DNA of 64,000 nucleotides from Lysinibacillus louembei. GTDB taxonomy: Bacteria > Bacillota > Bacilli > Bacillales_A > Planococcaceae. A model generated the notes under the pieces. It had not been told where the DNA came from, made no database searches, and saw only the letters and a program-made list of their open reading frames with translations. Where the stretch lies: NCBI RefSeq assembly GCF_033880585.1, contig NZ_CP137624.1:3445501-3509500 (forward strand). Direction: 5' to 3'. This document shows positions 36,554-45,881 of this stretch, in pieces (position 1 is the first letter of the stretch; the number at the start of each line of letters is the position of its first letter). A program made the position numbers and the translations under genes.

Positions 36554-37834
36554 ATGCACAACGAACCTTTAGCTTATAAAATGCGACCACGCAATTTAGA
36601 TGAAGTTGTTGGACAGGAAGACATTATTGGTAAGGATAGCGCCCTCTACAAAATGATTATTAAAGGGCATGTGCCTTCCATGTTGCTTTACGGTCCACCT
36701 GGTGTTGGCAAGACTTCTATTGCAAGCGCTATTGCAGGTAGTTCCAAGCTGCCATTTTTCGCTTTAAATGCAACACAGGCAGGAAAAAGCGATATTGAAC
36801 AAGTTGTGATGGATGCAAGAATGTCAGGCAAAGTTATTTTATTCTTAGATGAGATTCACCGTTTTAATAAATTACAGCAAGATACTTTGTTACCCCATGT
36901 CGAGAATGGTTCCATCGTCTTAATTGGTGCAACGACAGAAAATCCGTTCCATAGCGTCAACCCCGCTATCCGTTCACGCTGTGGGGAAATTTTGCAGCTG
37001 ACACGTTTAACCGTTGAAGATGTTTGTACATTGCTACAGCAGGCTTTGACAGATAAAGAACGTGGACTTGGTAAGCTTGGCGTTTCTGCAACAAATGAGC
37101 AGCTCATAAAAATAGCGGAAGCAAGCAATGGCGATGCACGTAAATCATTAACATTATTAGAATCTGTTTATTATGCCTCTGATGAACAAGACGGCGTAAC
37201 GGTATTAAGTGACCGCGCAATTGAACATTTAGCGAAGCGCATTGGCGTTTATGGTGACAAAGGTGGCTCGCATTTTTATAATTTATTATCCGCCTTACAA
37301 AAATCAATTCGTGGCAGCGACACAAATGCTGCTTTATATTATTTAGCACATTTATTAGAATCTGGCGATATTGTCGCAGTATGTCGACGACTTTTAGTGA
37401 TTGCCTACGAAGATATCGGCCTTGCTAATCCAGCGGTTGGTGCACATGTCAATGCAGCTACAGATGCAGCACAAAAGCTCGGTTTACCAGAGGCACGCAT
37501 CCCACTCGCTGCCGCTGTTGTCGAGATGTGCTTAAGCGATAAATCAAACTCTGCCTATAAAGCGCTTGATGCCGCCATTGCTGCTATTCATGAAGGAAAA
37601 ACCGGTGACATTCCGAATCACTTAAAGGATGCCCACTATGCAGGCGCAAAGGAATTAGGGCATGTCGGCTATCAATATCCACACGACACGCCAATCGGCA
37701 CCTTTGGTGGATGGATTAATCAGCAATACCTACCTGATGCACTTGTTGGAATGGAGTTTTATAAGCCTGTGATTGCAGGAGAGGAAAAACGGATGGCGAG
37801 TATTTATGAGAAATTGAAATCGTTTAAAATGTAA
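36554..37834 (+). CDS. rarA: Replication-associated recombination protein RarA (MgsA)
   Basis: RarA is a clamp-loader-related AAA+ ATPase acting at stalled forks (B. subtilis YrvN). The 426-residue protein has LAYKMRPRNLDEVVGQEDI, Walker A LLYGPPGVGKTSIASAIA, Walker B ILFLDEIHRFNKLQQD, sensor I IGATTENPFHSV and the tetramerisation C-terminal region (YGDKGGSHFYNLLSALQKS; YQYPHD). The ATG at 36554 has only a weak ribosome site. Divergent from cymR. Confidence 0.95.
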   Translation: MHNEPLAYKMRPRNLDEVVGQEDIIGKDSALYKMIIKGHVPSMLLYGPPGVGKTSIASAIAGSSKLPFFALNATQAGKSDIEQVVMDARMSGKVILFLDEIHRFNKLQQDTLLPHVENGSIVLIGATTENPFHSVNPAIRSRCGEILQLTRLTVEDVCTLLQQALTDKERGLGKLGVSATNEQLIKIAEASNGDARKSLTLLESVYYASDEQDGVTVLSDRAIEHLAKRIGVYGDKGGSHFYNLLSALQKSIRGSDTNAALYYLAHLLESGDIVAVCRRLLVIAYEDIGLANPAVGAHVNAATDAAQKLGLPEARIPLAAAVVEMCLSDKSNSAYKALDAAIAAIHEGKTGDIPNHLKDAHYAGAKELGHVGYQYPHDTPIGTFGGWINQQYLPDALVGMEFYKPVIAGEEKRMASIYEKLKSFKM

Positions 37835-37868
37835 GTTATAAAATTTATAAGAAATTCGTAAAATTTAA

Positions 37869-37925
37869 AAACCCAAAACTATTAGTCCACACAAAATAAG
37901 TGTCCTCTAATAATTTTGGGTTTTT
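37869..37925 (+). terminator. rarA terminator
   Basis: AAACCCAAAA-C-TATTAG and CTAATA-A-TTTTGGGTTT pair over 17 positions with one mismatch, then TTTTT. The AT-rich 180 bases after it, up to 38105, hold no gene that I can support. Confidence 0.8.
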
Positions 37926-38105
37926 CCAAACGTTATTATCAGCTTAGACAAGCCAATCGAATTGTATTTATTATAAATAAATCTACCAACTCTCTTTGGA
38001 AATAAAATAAATCACCTCTATTTATTAAATATATTTCCACAAAAATCCTTGTATATATAATACAAAATTATATATTATATGGTATATTAACCTTTGGGGG
38101 ATATA

Positions 38106-38351
38106 ATGAGCTATCTAGTAGGTTTCATAACTTTTTATTATCCGATTCTTCTAACTTTTATTCTTGTTATTTTTCAAGCTTATTTTGGTAAATACGGAAA
38201 GTTAACTTACGCTATTATTTTACCTATCTCTTTTACAATTTTAATAAAATCTTTGTTTTGGGCGCATGATTTTCTAGTTGTTCTAATCCTTGGGAATTTC
38301 TTTTTTTATTTAATTGCAGTAGTTACATATTTTACAAAACTGAAATTTTGA
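38106..38351 (+). CDS. Small integral membrane protein, unknown
   Basis: An 81-residue, almost entirely hydrophobic protein with about three transmembrane helices (FITFYYPILLTFILVIFQAY; ITYA-type second helix; VVLILGNFFFYLIAVVTYF). The ATG at 38106 follows GGGGGATATA. Codon use is much more AT-rich than neighbouring genes and the upstream sequence is also AT-rich, suggesting recent acquisition. I recognise no family; small toxin-like or immunity-like membrane proteins look similar but there is no evidence for that. Confidence 0.6.
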   Translation: MSYLVGFITFYYPILLTFILVIFQAYFGKYGKLTYAIILPISFTILIKSLFWAHDFLVVLILGNFFFYLIAVVTYFTKLKF

Positions 38352-38398
38352 GGGGGAAGGAAGCTTCATGTTACGGAGGGGTATTTCATTTTCATCAT

Positions 38399-38432
38399 CA
38401 AATAAAAAACGAGCAGGGGCTCATCTCCCTGC
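38399..38432 (-). terminator. lpdA terminator
   Basis: GAGCAGGG pairs with CCCTGCTC around an eight-base loop; on the minus strand GTTTTTTATTTG follows. It lies 110 bases after the lpdA stop. Confidence 0.75.
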
Positions 38433-38541
38433 TCTTTGGCAAAAGCTTCCCAGCAAATCCGTGCTGTTAGTGGATGCTTCTGTTGTAAAGTCGAAACTTT
38501 ACGTAGGTTTGGCACCTGATTTTCATTATAACAAATTATCA

Positions 38542-39882
38542 TTATGCTTTCAAATGGATTGCTTTACCAAAGACTGCACGTGCCGCATCGCCAATATGCT
38601 CGCTCACTGTTGGGTGTGGGAATACCATTCGAGCTAAATCCTTCACAGAGCCACCAGTAATTTTACATGCTAACATCGCATTAATCATTTCCGTTGCACC
38701 ATCTCCAACAACACATGCGCCATAAATATCGCCTTCTGGGCTTGCAACAAATTTCATAAAACCTTGAATGTTGCCTTCAAGCAATGCTTTCGGATTTGTT
38801 GGCAAATACATTTTTGTCACAATAGAGTCCGCTGGTGCTTCATGCTCTAGCATACCAAATGTCGCAATTTCAGGATGTGTGTATACACAGCGTGGAATTT
38901 CCTGCTGATTGATGACGCGTGGATGCTTACCTAAAATATAATCCACTGCATGCACACCTTCTGCGCTTGCAGAATGCGCTAATTGGAAGCCACCCACTAA
39001 ATCGCCAATCGCATAAATGCCTGGAACACTCGTTTCATAATGATTATTCACCGCTATTAAACGACCATCCATTGTCAATTCTAATGCTTCAGCAATTTGC
39101 GTGTTTGGACGACGCCCTGTAGCGAACAATAAATTTTCATACGTAAAAACACCTTTTGACGTATGTATTTCATTGTCTTGAATTTCTTCAAAAGTAAAAT
39201 CTGTGATAAGTTCAATGCCTAGCTGTGCCATGCGTTGGCGAATTAACGGGCGCGCATCCGGCTCCTCTGTTTGCAAAATATCCTGACTATGGTTTAATAC
39301 TGTCACTTTTGTCCCCATCGGCGCTAAGGCGAATGCCATTTCGATGGCGATTACTCCCCCACCAATAATCGTTAGCTGCTTTGGCAATTCCTCCATCGCA
39401 AAAAACGTATCTGTCGTATAATAATTCGCAGTTTCAATCCCTTTAAATGGCGGAACAAATGGACGGCTACCTGTTGCTAAAATGACATAGTCTGCTGTAA
39501 ACGCTTTTTCTCCAACCATCACCTTGCGCTCTGCCGTCACGCTCGCCTCACCGCGATACATCGTAATATGCGCACTTTCAATAAAGCCTTCGATATTATC
39601 CAGCAATTCAGCTACTACGGCGTCTTTACGCTTCATTAGCTTTGGAAAATCAATATCGATTGTTGGTACAGTAATGCCCCAGTCTGTGCCACGACGAATT
39701 TCCTGCACGAGCTTGCTATGCTCCAGCATGATTTTTGATGGAATACAGCCGACATTATAGCAGGCACCCCCGACTTTATCTTTTTCTACAAGTGCAACCT
39801 TTAAGCCGCTTTTGGCAGCATGTATTGCTGCAACATATCCCCCAGGTCCTGCCCCTATCACTGCAACTTGATAATGTTCCAT
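38542..39882 (-). CDS. lpdA: Dihydrolipoyl dehydrogenase (E3)
   Basis: A 446-residue FAD-dependent E3 of 2-oxo acid dehydrogenase or glycine-cleavage complexes. Motifs: VIGAGPGGYVAAIHAA (FAD), the redox pair GGACYNVGCIPSK (usual CLNVGC has Tyr for Leu here), IIGGGVIAIEMAFAL (NAD), and the C-terminal active-site HPTVSEHIGDA. The ATG at 39882 has GGGGGAG upstream; the longer frame to 39954 has no support. It is not beside E1/E2 genes, so it may serve as a stand-alone or acetoin/branched-chain type E3. Confidence 0.9.
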   Translation of the reverse strand: MEHYQVAVIGAGPGGYVAAIHAAKSGLKVALVEKDKVGGACYNVGCIPSKIMLEHSKLVQEIRRGTDWGITVPTIDIDFPKLMKRKDAVVAELLDNIEGFIESAHITMYRGEASVTAERKVMVGEKAFTADYVILATGSRPFVPPFKGIETANYYTTDTFFAMEELPKQLTIIGGGVIAIEMAFALAPMGTKVTVLNHSQDILQTEEPDARPLIRQRMAQLGIELITDFTFEEIQDNEIHTSKGVFTYENLLFATGRRPNTQIAEALELTMDGRLIAVNNHYETSVPGIYAIGDLVGGFQLAHSASAEGVHAVDYILGKHPRVINQQEIPRCVYTHPEIATFGMLEHEAPADSIVTKMYLPTNPKALLEGNIQGFMKFVASPEGDIYGACVVGDGATEMINAMLACKITGGSVKDLARMVFPHPTVSEHIGDAARAVFGKAIHLKA

Positions 39883-39935
39883 AACTACTCCCCCTTTTTT
39901 ACTACGATACCATTTTCTATTTTTCCTTACTAGGC

Positions 39936-39975
39936 AAAAAAGGGAGCGTCCCAAAATGACTTTTCGGACGCCCCC
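39936..39975 (-). terminator. Terminator of the RND transporter gene
   Basis: Minus-strand RNA forms GGGGGCGTCC-GAAAA with TTTTGGGACGCTCCC around a short loop, followed by TTTTTTG. Confidence 0.85.
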
Positions 39976-39981
39976 TCTCTT

Positions 39982-42900
39982 CTAGTTCTCTTCGTTATCC
40001 TGACGATTTTTCTTCAGCATTTTTGATAACATTTCATAAACGATTGGTACAACAACTAATGTTAGCAATGTTGATGATAATAAACCACCAATTACAGTGA
40101 CAGCTAAGTCTTTTGAAATTAGACCGCCACCTGCGCTACCAAATGCCATCGGTAGCATCGCACCGATTGTTGCGATTGCCGTCATTAAAATCGGTCGTAA
40201 ACGTGTCATCCCTGCCTCTAAAATTGCCTCGCGCATCACCATACCATCGCGCTCCATATGAATAATACGGTCCACTAATACGATGGCATTCGTTACAACG
40301 ATACCAATCAACATCAGCATCCCCATCATTACCGATACAGAAATTGTTTGCCCTGTCACAAATAGACCAACAAATGCACCGATAACCGCGAATGGCAATG
40401 AGAATAAAATCGCAAATGGTGCTAATCCTTCACCGAATGTGACAACAAGAATGAAGTAAACAATCGCAATCGCCGCTAGCATCGCAATACCTAATTGCGT
40501 AAATGCCTCTGTCATATCTGCGGCAACACCAGAAACGCCTGTTGTCACACCTTTTGGTAAATCTAGCTCATCAATTTTTTTATCTGCAGCAGCTGTCGCT
40601 TTGGAAATATCATTCCCAATAATTTTGCCTGTTACTGTTGCAAAATATTCACCTTTTGAACGTGCTAATGAATTTAATGCTGTGCCTTCTTCTACCTCCA
40701 CTAAGTCGCCAATTTTCATTGTTGTACCTAATGCAGTTGGAATTTCTGTTGCTAAAATATCATCAATAGATTTCGCAGCCGTTCTTGCCTCACGCTTGAC
40801 AATGACATTAATATCTTTGCCGTTGTGCTCAACAGTTGTCAATGTTTCAGACGTACCTTGTGGTGATAGTGCCATGACAATTTGCGCTGTCGTTAAGCCA
40901 TATTGCAAGACATTTTGCTGCTCTACTTTTAAAATATGCTCAACATATGGGTTTTCATTGTCAGACTTAATATCTTCTAAGCCATCCACATCGCGTAATG
41001 CTTCCTCTACTTGCTCCACCGATTTACGTAAATTATCAAGATCCTCACTATACAATGTATAGCTTACTTCGCTTGAGCCCATGCCGCCCATTGAAGCGAA
41101 ATCCTGCGACTTCCATTCACCCGATTGTCCGATATTAAACACATAGTCCTCTACCTCTTTACGAGCACCTGGGAAATCCTTCATCTCAGGATCGAAAATT
41201 AAGTACATTAATGCACCGCCACCAGCGCCACCCATCATCATTGTTGCTGGATCAGCACTTTCTGCGTCTGTAATCGACACCTGTACAATATCTATATCAT
41301 CGCGCTTTATTAATTCTTGCTCGACAATATTAACATTTTTCTCTGTTTCGTCTTTCAGCTCACCCGTTGCTGGAGTATATGTTAAGTACATGACCTTTTC
41401 TTCCTGTGAACCTAAGAAGCTAAAGCCAATTAATGGTGTTAAAGCAAGTGAACCAACAAGCATCACGACCGCAATTGCCGATGTAATGAATTTATGGTTT
41501 AATGCTTTTTCTAAAATGCCTTTATACCAAACTGCTAGCTTGCCAACCTCTTTATGCTGGCTCTCTGTTTTCTCACCATATACTTTTTTACGGAATAAGA
41601 AATGAGATAATGCTGGTACAATCGTAATTGCCACTAATAAGGATGCCCCTAATGCAAACGACATCGTTAAAGCAAATGGCATAAATAGCTCACCAACCAT
41701 ACCGCCTACGAACATTAACGGTGCAAATACCGCCACTGTTACTAATGTAGAGGATAAAATTGGCTTGAACATTTCAATTGTTGCCTCACGAATTAACGCA
41801 CGACCTGTTAATTTTTCTTGCTTCAAATGAATACGACGATAAATATTTTCCACGACGACGATGGAGTCATCAATAACACGTCCAATTGCAACCGTAATCG
41901 CACCTAATGTCATAATATTTAACGTAATATCCATCCAGTTTAATAATAGCAATGCCATAAAGACAGAGACTGGAATCGAAATAATTGAAATAATTGTCGA
42001 TTTGAAATCGCGTAAAAATAGTAAAATAATTAATACGGCGATTGCGCCACCGAATACTGCTTTTTCAATCATTGTGAAGACAGAATCTTCAATTGGCTTC
42101 CCTTGGTCAAGCGATACATCAATGATTAAGCCATCGATTTTTGCTGTTTCCTCATCGATTAAATCCTTCACTGCATTGACAACTGTTACAGTGTTTGCAT
42201 CTTGCGCTTTAACAATTTGCACACTGATTGAATCTTCCCCGTTTGTACGAGAAATAGATTGAACTTTCCCTTCCACTTCAATTGTCGCAATATCGCCTAA
42301 ACGAACAAATGGAGAAGGGTTTTCTGCTGATGGTGTAACTGGAATTAAAAGCTCTTTTAATTCTTCGACAGATTGTATTTTCCCATCGACTGAAACCGCT
42401 TGTTCACCAACAGTAAATTCATATAATCCTAACGATAAGGCCATATCGCTCGCCTGAACCATTTGCTTCACTGTCTCTTCTGTTAAGCCTAGCTCCGCCA
42501 TTTTCGCGTCATCGTATTTAAATGACACTTGCTCAATATGCTGACCTGTAATGGAAGCAGATGCAACACCTTCAATTTTATTCAGCTTTGGTAAAATAAT
42601 ATCCTCAACTGTTGAAGTTAGCTCCACAATATCTTCCTGTGAGCTACTCACAGACAATGCGACAACAGGCATCATATTCATACTAATTGCCATAACAGAA
42701 GGCTTTTGCGCTTCTTTAGGTAATACAATATCATCTAAAGCTGATTCAAGCTGGCGTTTTTTCTCATCCATATCAACGCCATAATCATACTCAATTTGCA
42801 CTTGTGAAACGTTCGATGATGATGTCGAAAAGACCGACTTCACATCTTCTAAACTTTCTACCTTTTTCTCAAATGGTATGGACATCTCATCCATTACCTG

Positions 42901-43074
42901 CTCAGGTGTTGCCCCAGGATATACACCTACAACGATTAAATAGGGAATCGAAATATCAGGAATTGACTCCATCTTCATTCGTGTACCAGAATAAATACCT
43001 GAAACGGTAACAATAATCGTTAATAACCATACAGCTAGTTTATTTTTCAGAACAAAATTGACTAACGATCGCAT
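39982..43074 (-). CDS. RND-family efflux transporter (SwrC/AcrB-like)
   Basis: A 1030-residue polytopic protein with two homologous halves, each with a large extracytoplasmic loop, typical of HAE/SwrC-type RND pumps. It opens SLVNFVLKNKLAVWLLTII; the proton-relay helix has AIGRVIDDSIVVVENIYRR with the Asp pair near residue 400, and the second half has the matching MLIGIVVTNAIVLVDRIIH. Gram-positive members export lipopeptides or biocides without an outer-membrane partner. It is divergent from a TetR regulator with a shared control region, so drug- or surfactant-inducible expression is likely. Confidence 0.92.
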   Translation of the reverse strand: MRSLVNFVLKNKLAVWLLTIIVTVSGIYSGTRMKMESIPDISIPYLIVVGVYPGATPEQVMDEMSIPFEKKVESLEDVKSVFSTSSSNVSQVQIEYDYGVDMDEKKRQLESALDDIVLPKEAQKPSVMAISMNMMPVVALSVSSSQEDIVELTSTVEDIILPKLNKIEGVASASITGQHIEQVSFKYDDAKMAELGLTEETVKQMVQASDMALSLGLYEFTVGEQAVSVDGKIQSVEELKELLIPVTPSAENPSPFVRLGDIATIEVEGKVQSISRTNGEDSISVQIVKAQDANTVTVVNAVKDLIDEETAKIDGLIIDVSLDQGKPIEDSVFTMIEKAVFGGAIAVLIILLFLRDFKSTIISIISIPVSVFMALLLLNWMDITLNIMTLGAITVAIGRVIDDSIVVVENIYRRIHLKQEKLTGRALIREATIEMFKPILSSTLVTVAVFAPLMFVGGMVGELFMPFALTMSFALGASLLVAITIVPALSHFLFRKKVYGEKTESQHKEVGKLAVWYKGILEKALNHKFITSAIAVVMLVGSLALTPLIGFSFLGSQEEKVMYLTYTPATGELKDETEKNVNIVEQELIKRDDIDIVQVSITDAESADPATMMMGGAGGGALMYLIFDPEMKDFPGARKEVEDYVFNIGQSGEWKSQDFASMGGMGSSEVSYTLYSEDLDNLRKSVEQVEEALRDVDGLEDIKSDNENPYVEHILKVEQQNVLQYGLTTAQIVMALSPQGTSETLTTVEHNGKDINVIVKREARTAAKSIDDILATEIPTALGTTMKIGDLVEVEEGTALNSLARSKGEYFATVTGKIIGNDISKATAAADKKIDELDLPKGVTTGVSGVAADMTEAFTQLGIAMLAAIAIVYFILVVTFGEGLAPFAILFSLPFAVIGAFVGLFVTGQTISVSVMMGMLMLIGIVVTNAIVLVDRIIHMERDGMVMREAILEAGMTRLRPILMTAIATIGAMLPMAFGSAGGGLISKDLAVTVIGGLLSSTLLTLVVVPIVYEMLSKMLKKNRQDNEEN

Positions 43075-43092
43075 GCTTTTCTCAATCCTTCC

Positions 43093-43145
43093 TTGACACT
43101 TTTTTTCACAAATCCTATACTAATGACTAATCGGTCAGTTGTCAA
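43093..43145. promoter_or_regulatory. Overlapping divergent promoters with TetR-type operator
   Basis: Plus strand: TTGACA (43093-43098), 17 bases, TATACT (43116-43121), for tetR. Minus strand: TTGACA (43140-43145), 17 bases, TAGTAT (43117-43122), for the RND gene. The two -10 boxes occupy the same base pairs. The palindrome TGAC-TAATCG-GTCA (43124-43137) lies in the RND spacer and over the tetR start point, so a single TetR dimer would block both. Confidence 0.75.
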
Positions 43146-43165
43146 TTCGAAGGGGGGTATAAATT

Positions 43166-44005
43166 ATGTCTAAAAAGCAACTTATTTTAGAAACGGCTGC
43201 GAGACTCTTTACTGAAAGGGGTATTGATGCCACATCTGTTCAACAAATAACAGAGGCCTGTGGCATATCTAAAGGGGCTTTTTATTTATCCTTCAAATCG
43301 AAGGATGAGCTGATTATCGAAATCATTGACTATTTTGTGAAAGATGTTGCCGCCAAGATTGACCGTTCAGTCACTGAAAGTCAAAATACCGAAGAAAAGC
43401 TCTATAATTACTATTATCAAATTTTCTCAATTATGCAGGAGCATGCGACACTTGCCTCCGCGTTTTTTAAAGAGCATACGCAGTTTGTCAGCGAGGAATT
43501 TATTCAAAAAATGGCACACTACGGTGCCATGATGAATACATTGATTGAAAATTTATTATTGGAGCTCTACCCACAAGCAGCTCAGCATGTTTATGATTTA
43601 GCGATTATCGTGCGCGGCTTTATTTCCGGCTACTCTGAGCATCTATTCCATAAAGGCAATAGCTATCCATACGATTTACAGGCACTTGCTAAAAGTCTTG
43701 TCGAAAAAACGACAATTCTTGCCACACATACAACAATCCCTTTTATGACAAAGGAAATGGCAGTCATCTCAACAACTGCTGATACATTGATTACAGTAGA
43801 AAATATTTTGCGGGAAGCGCATATATTGAGCTCCTATTTAGATGATGAGCTATTACAGGATTCTGTTCGTGTCATTACAGAGCAGCTCCAATCCAAGCAG
43901 CCACGCCCTGCTATTATGCAAGGGATGCTGAACAATTTACAGGCTGATCCTGTGTGTAATTGGTTTTGTTATATTGTCAAAAAACATATGCAAAAAGAAG
44001 GCTGA
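43166..44005 (+). CDS. TetR-family transcriptional repressor
   Basis: A 279-residue TetR-type regulator, longer than the usual 190-220. The N-terminal helix-turn-helix is clear: ILETAARLFTERGIDATSVQ, ITEACGISKGAFYLSFKSKDEL. The C-terminal part (from about 60) is the ligand-binding helical domain with an extra 60-80 residues. It sits divergently beside the RND exporter and faces a palindromic operator, so it most likely represses both itself and the pump and is released by the pump's substrate. ATG at 43166 with AAGGGGGG upstream. Confidence 0.9.
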   Translation: MSKKQLILETAARLFTERGIDATSVQQITEACGISKGAFYLSFKSKDELIIEIIDYFVKDVAAKIDRSVTESQNTEEKLYNYYYQIFSIMQEHATLASAFFKEHTQFVSEEFIQKMAHYGAMMNTLIENLLLELYPQAAQHVYDLAIIVRGFISGYSEHLFHKGNSYPYDLQALAKSLVEKTTILATHTTIPFMTKEMAVISTTADTLITVENILREAHILSSYLDDELLQDSVRVITEQLQSKQPRPAIMQGMLNNLQADPVCNWFCYIVKKHMQKEG

Positions 44006-44027
44006 TGTGAAATTCATCAGCCTTCTT
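43995..44027. terminator. Bidirectional terminator between tetR and the MFS gene
   Basis: AAGAAGGCTGATG pairs perfectly (13 bp) with CATCAGCCTTCTT, then TTTTA. The tetR stop codon lies in the hairpin, and the convergent MFS gene ends at 44028. Confidence 0.85.
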
Positions 44028-45188
44028 TTAAAATGCTCGCCTATAAAATGGGATGCTTAGCAACACAAGAATGGCAATAATGAAAAATAATTGTGCTTGA
44101 AAATGCACGAGCAGCCAGCCACCTAGAACAGGTCCGATAAAGCCACCAATATTTTTCAATTGTGACGCACCTAAATAGGTCGCCTTTTGCGTCTCAGGTG
44201 CGATTTCCTCAATAACGGCATTCATCATTGGAAAAGCAAAGATTTCTCCAACCGTAAAAACAATCATCGCCACGATAAATAGCCATGCCGTATTGGCCAT
44301 ACCAAACAGCATTAAGCCTAGCGCAAAGAAAATGATGCCCGCAATAAGTGACGCTAAAATAGAAATTCTCTCTGCTAGCATGCTAATTGGTAGCTGTAAA
44401 ATTAACACAACAACTGCATTTAATGAAATCAGTAGCGAATAGAGCTTTACCCCATCCTCTAATTTTAATTGCACAAACTGTGGTAATGTCGAATCAAACT
44501 GTGCATAGCCAAGACCGATTAATGTGCCACCAGCTAAAAATAGCAAGAGCTTATAGTCAGAAAAGACAACGCGTAAAATGCTTGTGATATTTTGCCCACC
44601 TGTTAGTCGCTTTTGACGCATCTCATATTTCTTCAAAACGCCTATTAAAAAGAGGCCGTAAATGACATACATAGCACCAGTAATAATAAAAGGTATGACA
44701 GGGCTTGCTAAAGTCGAAATCAGCACACCTACTAATGGTCCTATAACAGCTGCAATATTGATTGCTGTATAGCGCACTGAAAATAAACGACGTTTTTTCG
44801 CATCTTCTGTAAAATCAATCATCAATGCCTGTGTCGCTGGCTCAAAAAAGGAGCGACATAGCCCGTTCAAAGCATTTAACACAATAAATAATGGTGCAAA
44901 CGTTGCCAATGCAAAGCCAAAGAACACCATTCCCCAAACAAAAATCGTTACAATAATGATAACTTTACGTCCAAAGCGATCTGTTAAATAACCACCTAAA
45001 AAGCCACCAAATGTCGCGCAAAGTGGTGCAACCCCTAACGTAAAGCCGATAAGCAGTGGCGATGCATCATGTACAGTATGTAAATAAATCGCTAAAAACG
45101 GCATCGTCATAAAGCTGGCAATACGTGTAAAAATTGTTCCACATAAAATAATCCATACGAGCGGATGGAAATAATGAGCTAATTTCAT
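44028..45188 (-). CDS. MFS transporter (multidrug type)
   Basis: A 386-residue protein with 12 predicted membrane helices and the major-facilitator motif between helices 2 and 3: GGYLTDRFGRKVIIIVT. It resembles drug:proton antiporters of the DHA1 group. The ribosome site GGAAGGGG is rather far (about 17 bases) from the ATG at 45188. It may form an efflux island with the RND pump next door, though it is not co-transcribed. The substrate is unknown. Confidence 0.85.
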   Translation of the reverse strand: MKLAHYFHPLVWIILCGTIFTRIASFMTMPFLAIYLHTVHDASPLLIGFTLGVAPLCATFGGFLGGYLTDRFGRKVIIIVTIFVWGMVFFGFALATFAPLFIVLNALNGLCRSFFEPATQALMIDFTEDAKKRRLFSVRYTAINIAAVIGPLVGVLISTLASPVIPFIITGAMYVIYGLFLIGVLKKYEMRQKRLTGGQNITSILRVVFSDYKLLLFLAGGTLIGLGYAQFDSTLPQFVQLKLEDGVKLYSLLISLNAVVVLILQLPISMLAERISILASLIAGIIFFALGLMLFGMANTAWLFIVAMIVFTVGEIFAFPMMNAVIEEIAPETQKATYLGASQLKNIGGFIGPVLGGWLLVHFQAQLFFIIAILVLLSIPFYRRAF

Positions 45189-45295
45189 TAAAATATTCTT
45201 TCACACCCCTTCCACAATTTTAGCAACACAGCAATGGTTTTAGCATATACTACAATTATGTGAAAAGCTATTATCTTTCAAAAAGGAGCTTGAGA

Positions 45296-45841
45296 ATGAA
45301 TATTTTATTGTTAACTGGAAGCACAAGAAATGATGGCAATAGCGAGCAGCTCGCACATTTAGCATTAAAAGGGCTGTCCTATGAAACCATCCAATTAAAG
45401 GATTTACACATTGAGGCTATTGAGGATTTACGTCATACAGAGGAAGGTTTTCACCCTGTCGATGATGACTATACAAAAGTGTTGGAGGCTATTTTACGTA
45501 GCGACCTGCTCGTCTTAGCAACACCGATTTACTGGTATAGCATGTCTGGCACGATGAAAAATGTTATTGACCGTTTTAGCCATGCCATTCGTGATACACG
45601 CTATCCAAATGTGACAGAGCATTTAAAAACGCTGAAGGCGGTCGTTATCGCAGTTGGTGGTGACCAGCCACGCATTAAAGGCTTACCTTTGATTCAGCAA
45701 TGTCAGTACACATTTGACTTTTTAAATATCGAATTTTATTCGTATATTATAGGAGAGGCACGCAAGCCTGGTACCATCCATCATGATAAGCTAGCGCTTC
45801 AGCAAGCAGCTTACTTAAATGAGCAGCTTCGTGCCTTGTAA
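45296..45841 (+). CDS. NADPH-dependent FMN reductase (flavodoxin-like)
   Basis: A 181-residue flavodoxin-fold oxidoreductase: FMN phosphate loop LLTGSTRNDGNSEQLAHLA and the family signature LATPIYWYSMSGTMKNVIDR. Such proteins reduce quinones or other small electron acceptors; B. subtilis YwqN is similar from memory. The ATG at 45296 with AAAGGAG is preferred over the frame opening at 45260. Monocistronic. Confidence 0.86.
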   Translation: MNILLLTGSTRNDGNSEQLAHLALKGLSYETIQLKDLHIEAIEDLRHTEEGFHPVDDDYTKVLEAILRSDLLVLATPIYWYSMSGTMKNVIDRFSHAIRDTRYPNVTEHLKTLKAVVIAVGGDQPRIKGLPLIQQCQYTFDFLNIEFYSYIIGEARKPGTIHHDKLALQQAAYLNEQLRAL

Positions 45842-45850
45842 ATCCCCTAT

Positions 45851-45881
45851 AGGCTTGAGTTAATCTTTTAAACTCAAGCCT
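45851..45881. terminator. Hairpin between convergent genes
   Basis: AGGCTTGAGTT pairs perfectly with AACTCAAGCCT. It overlaps the stop codon of the lipoprotein gene. U-runs on both sides are weak. Confidence 0.6.

Noticed and set aside
38368-38637. 89-codon ORF on the plus strand with a decent ribosome site
   Set aside because: It runs through the lpdA terminator and 96 bases of antisense lpdA, and its product has no recognisable pattern.
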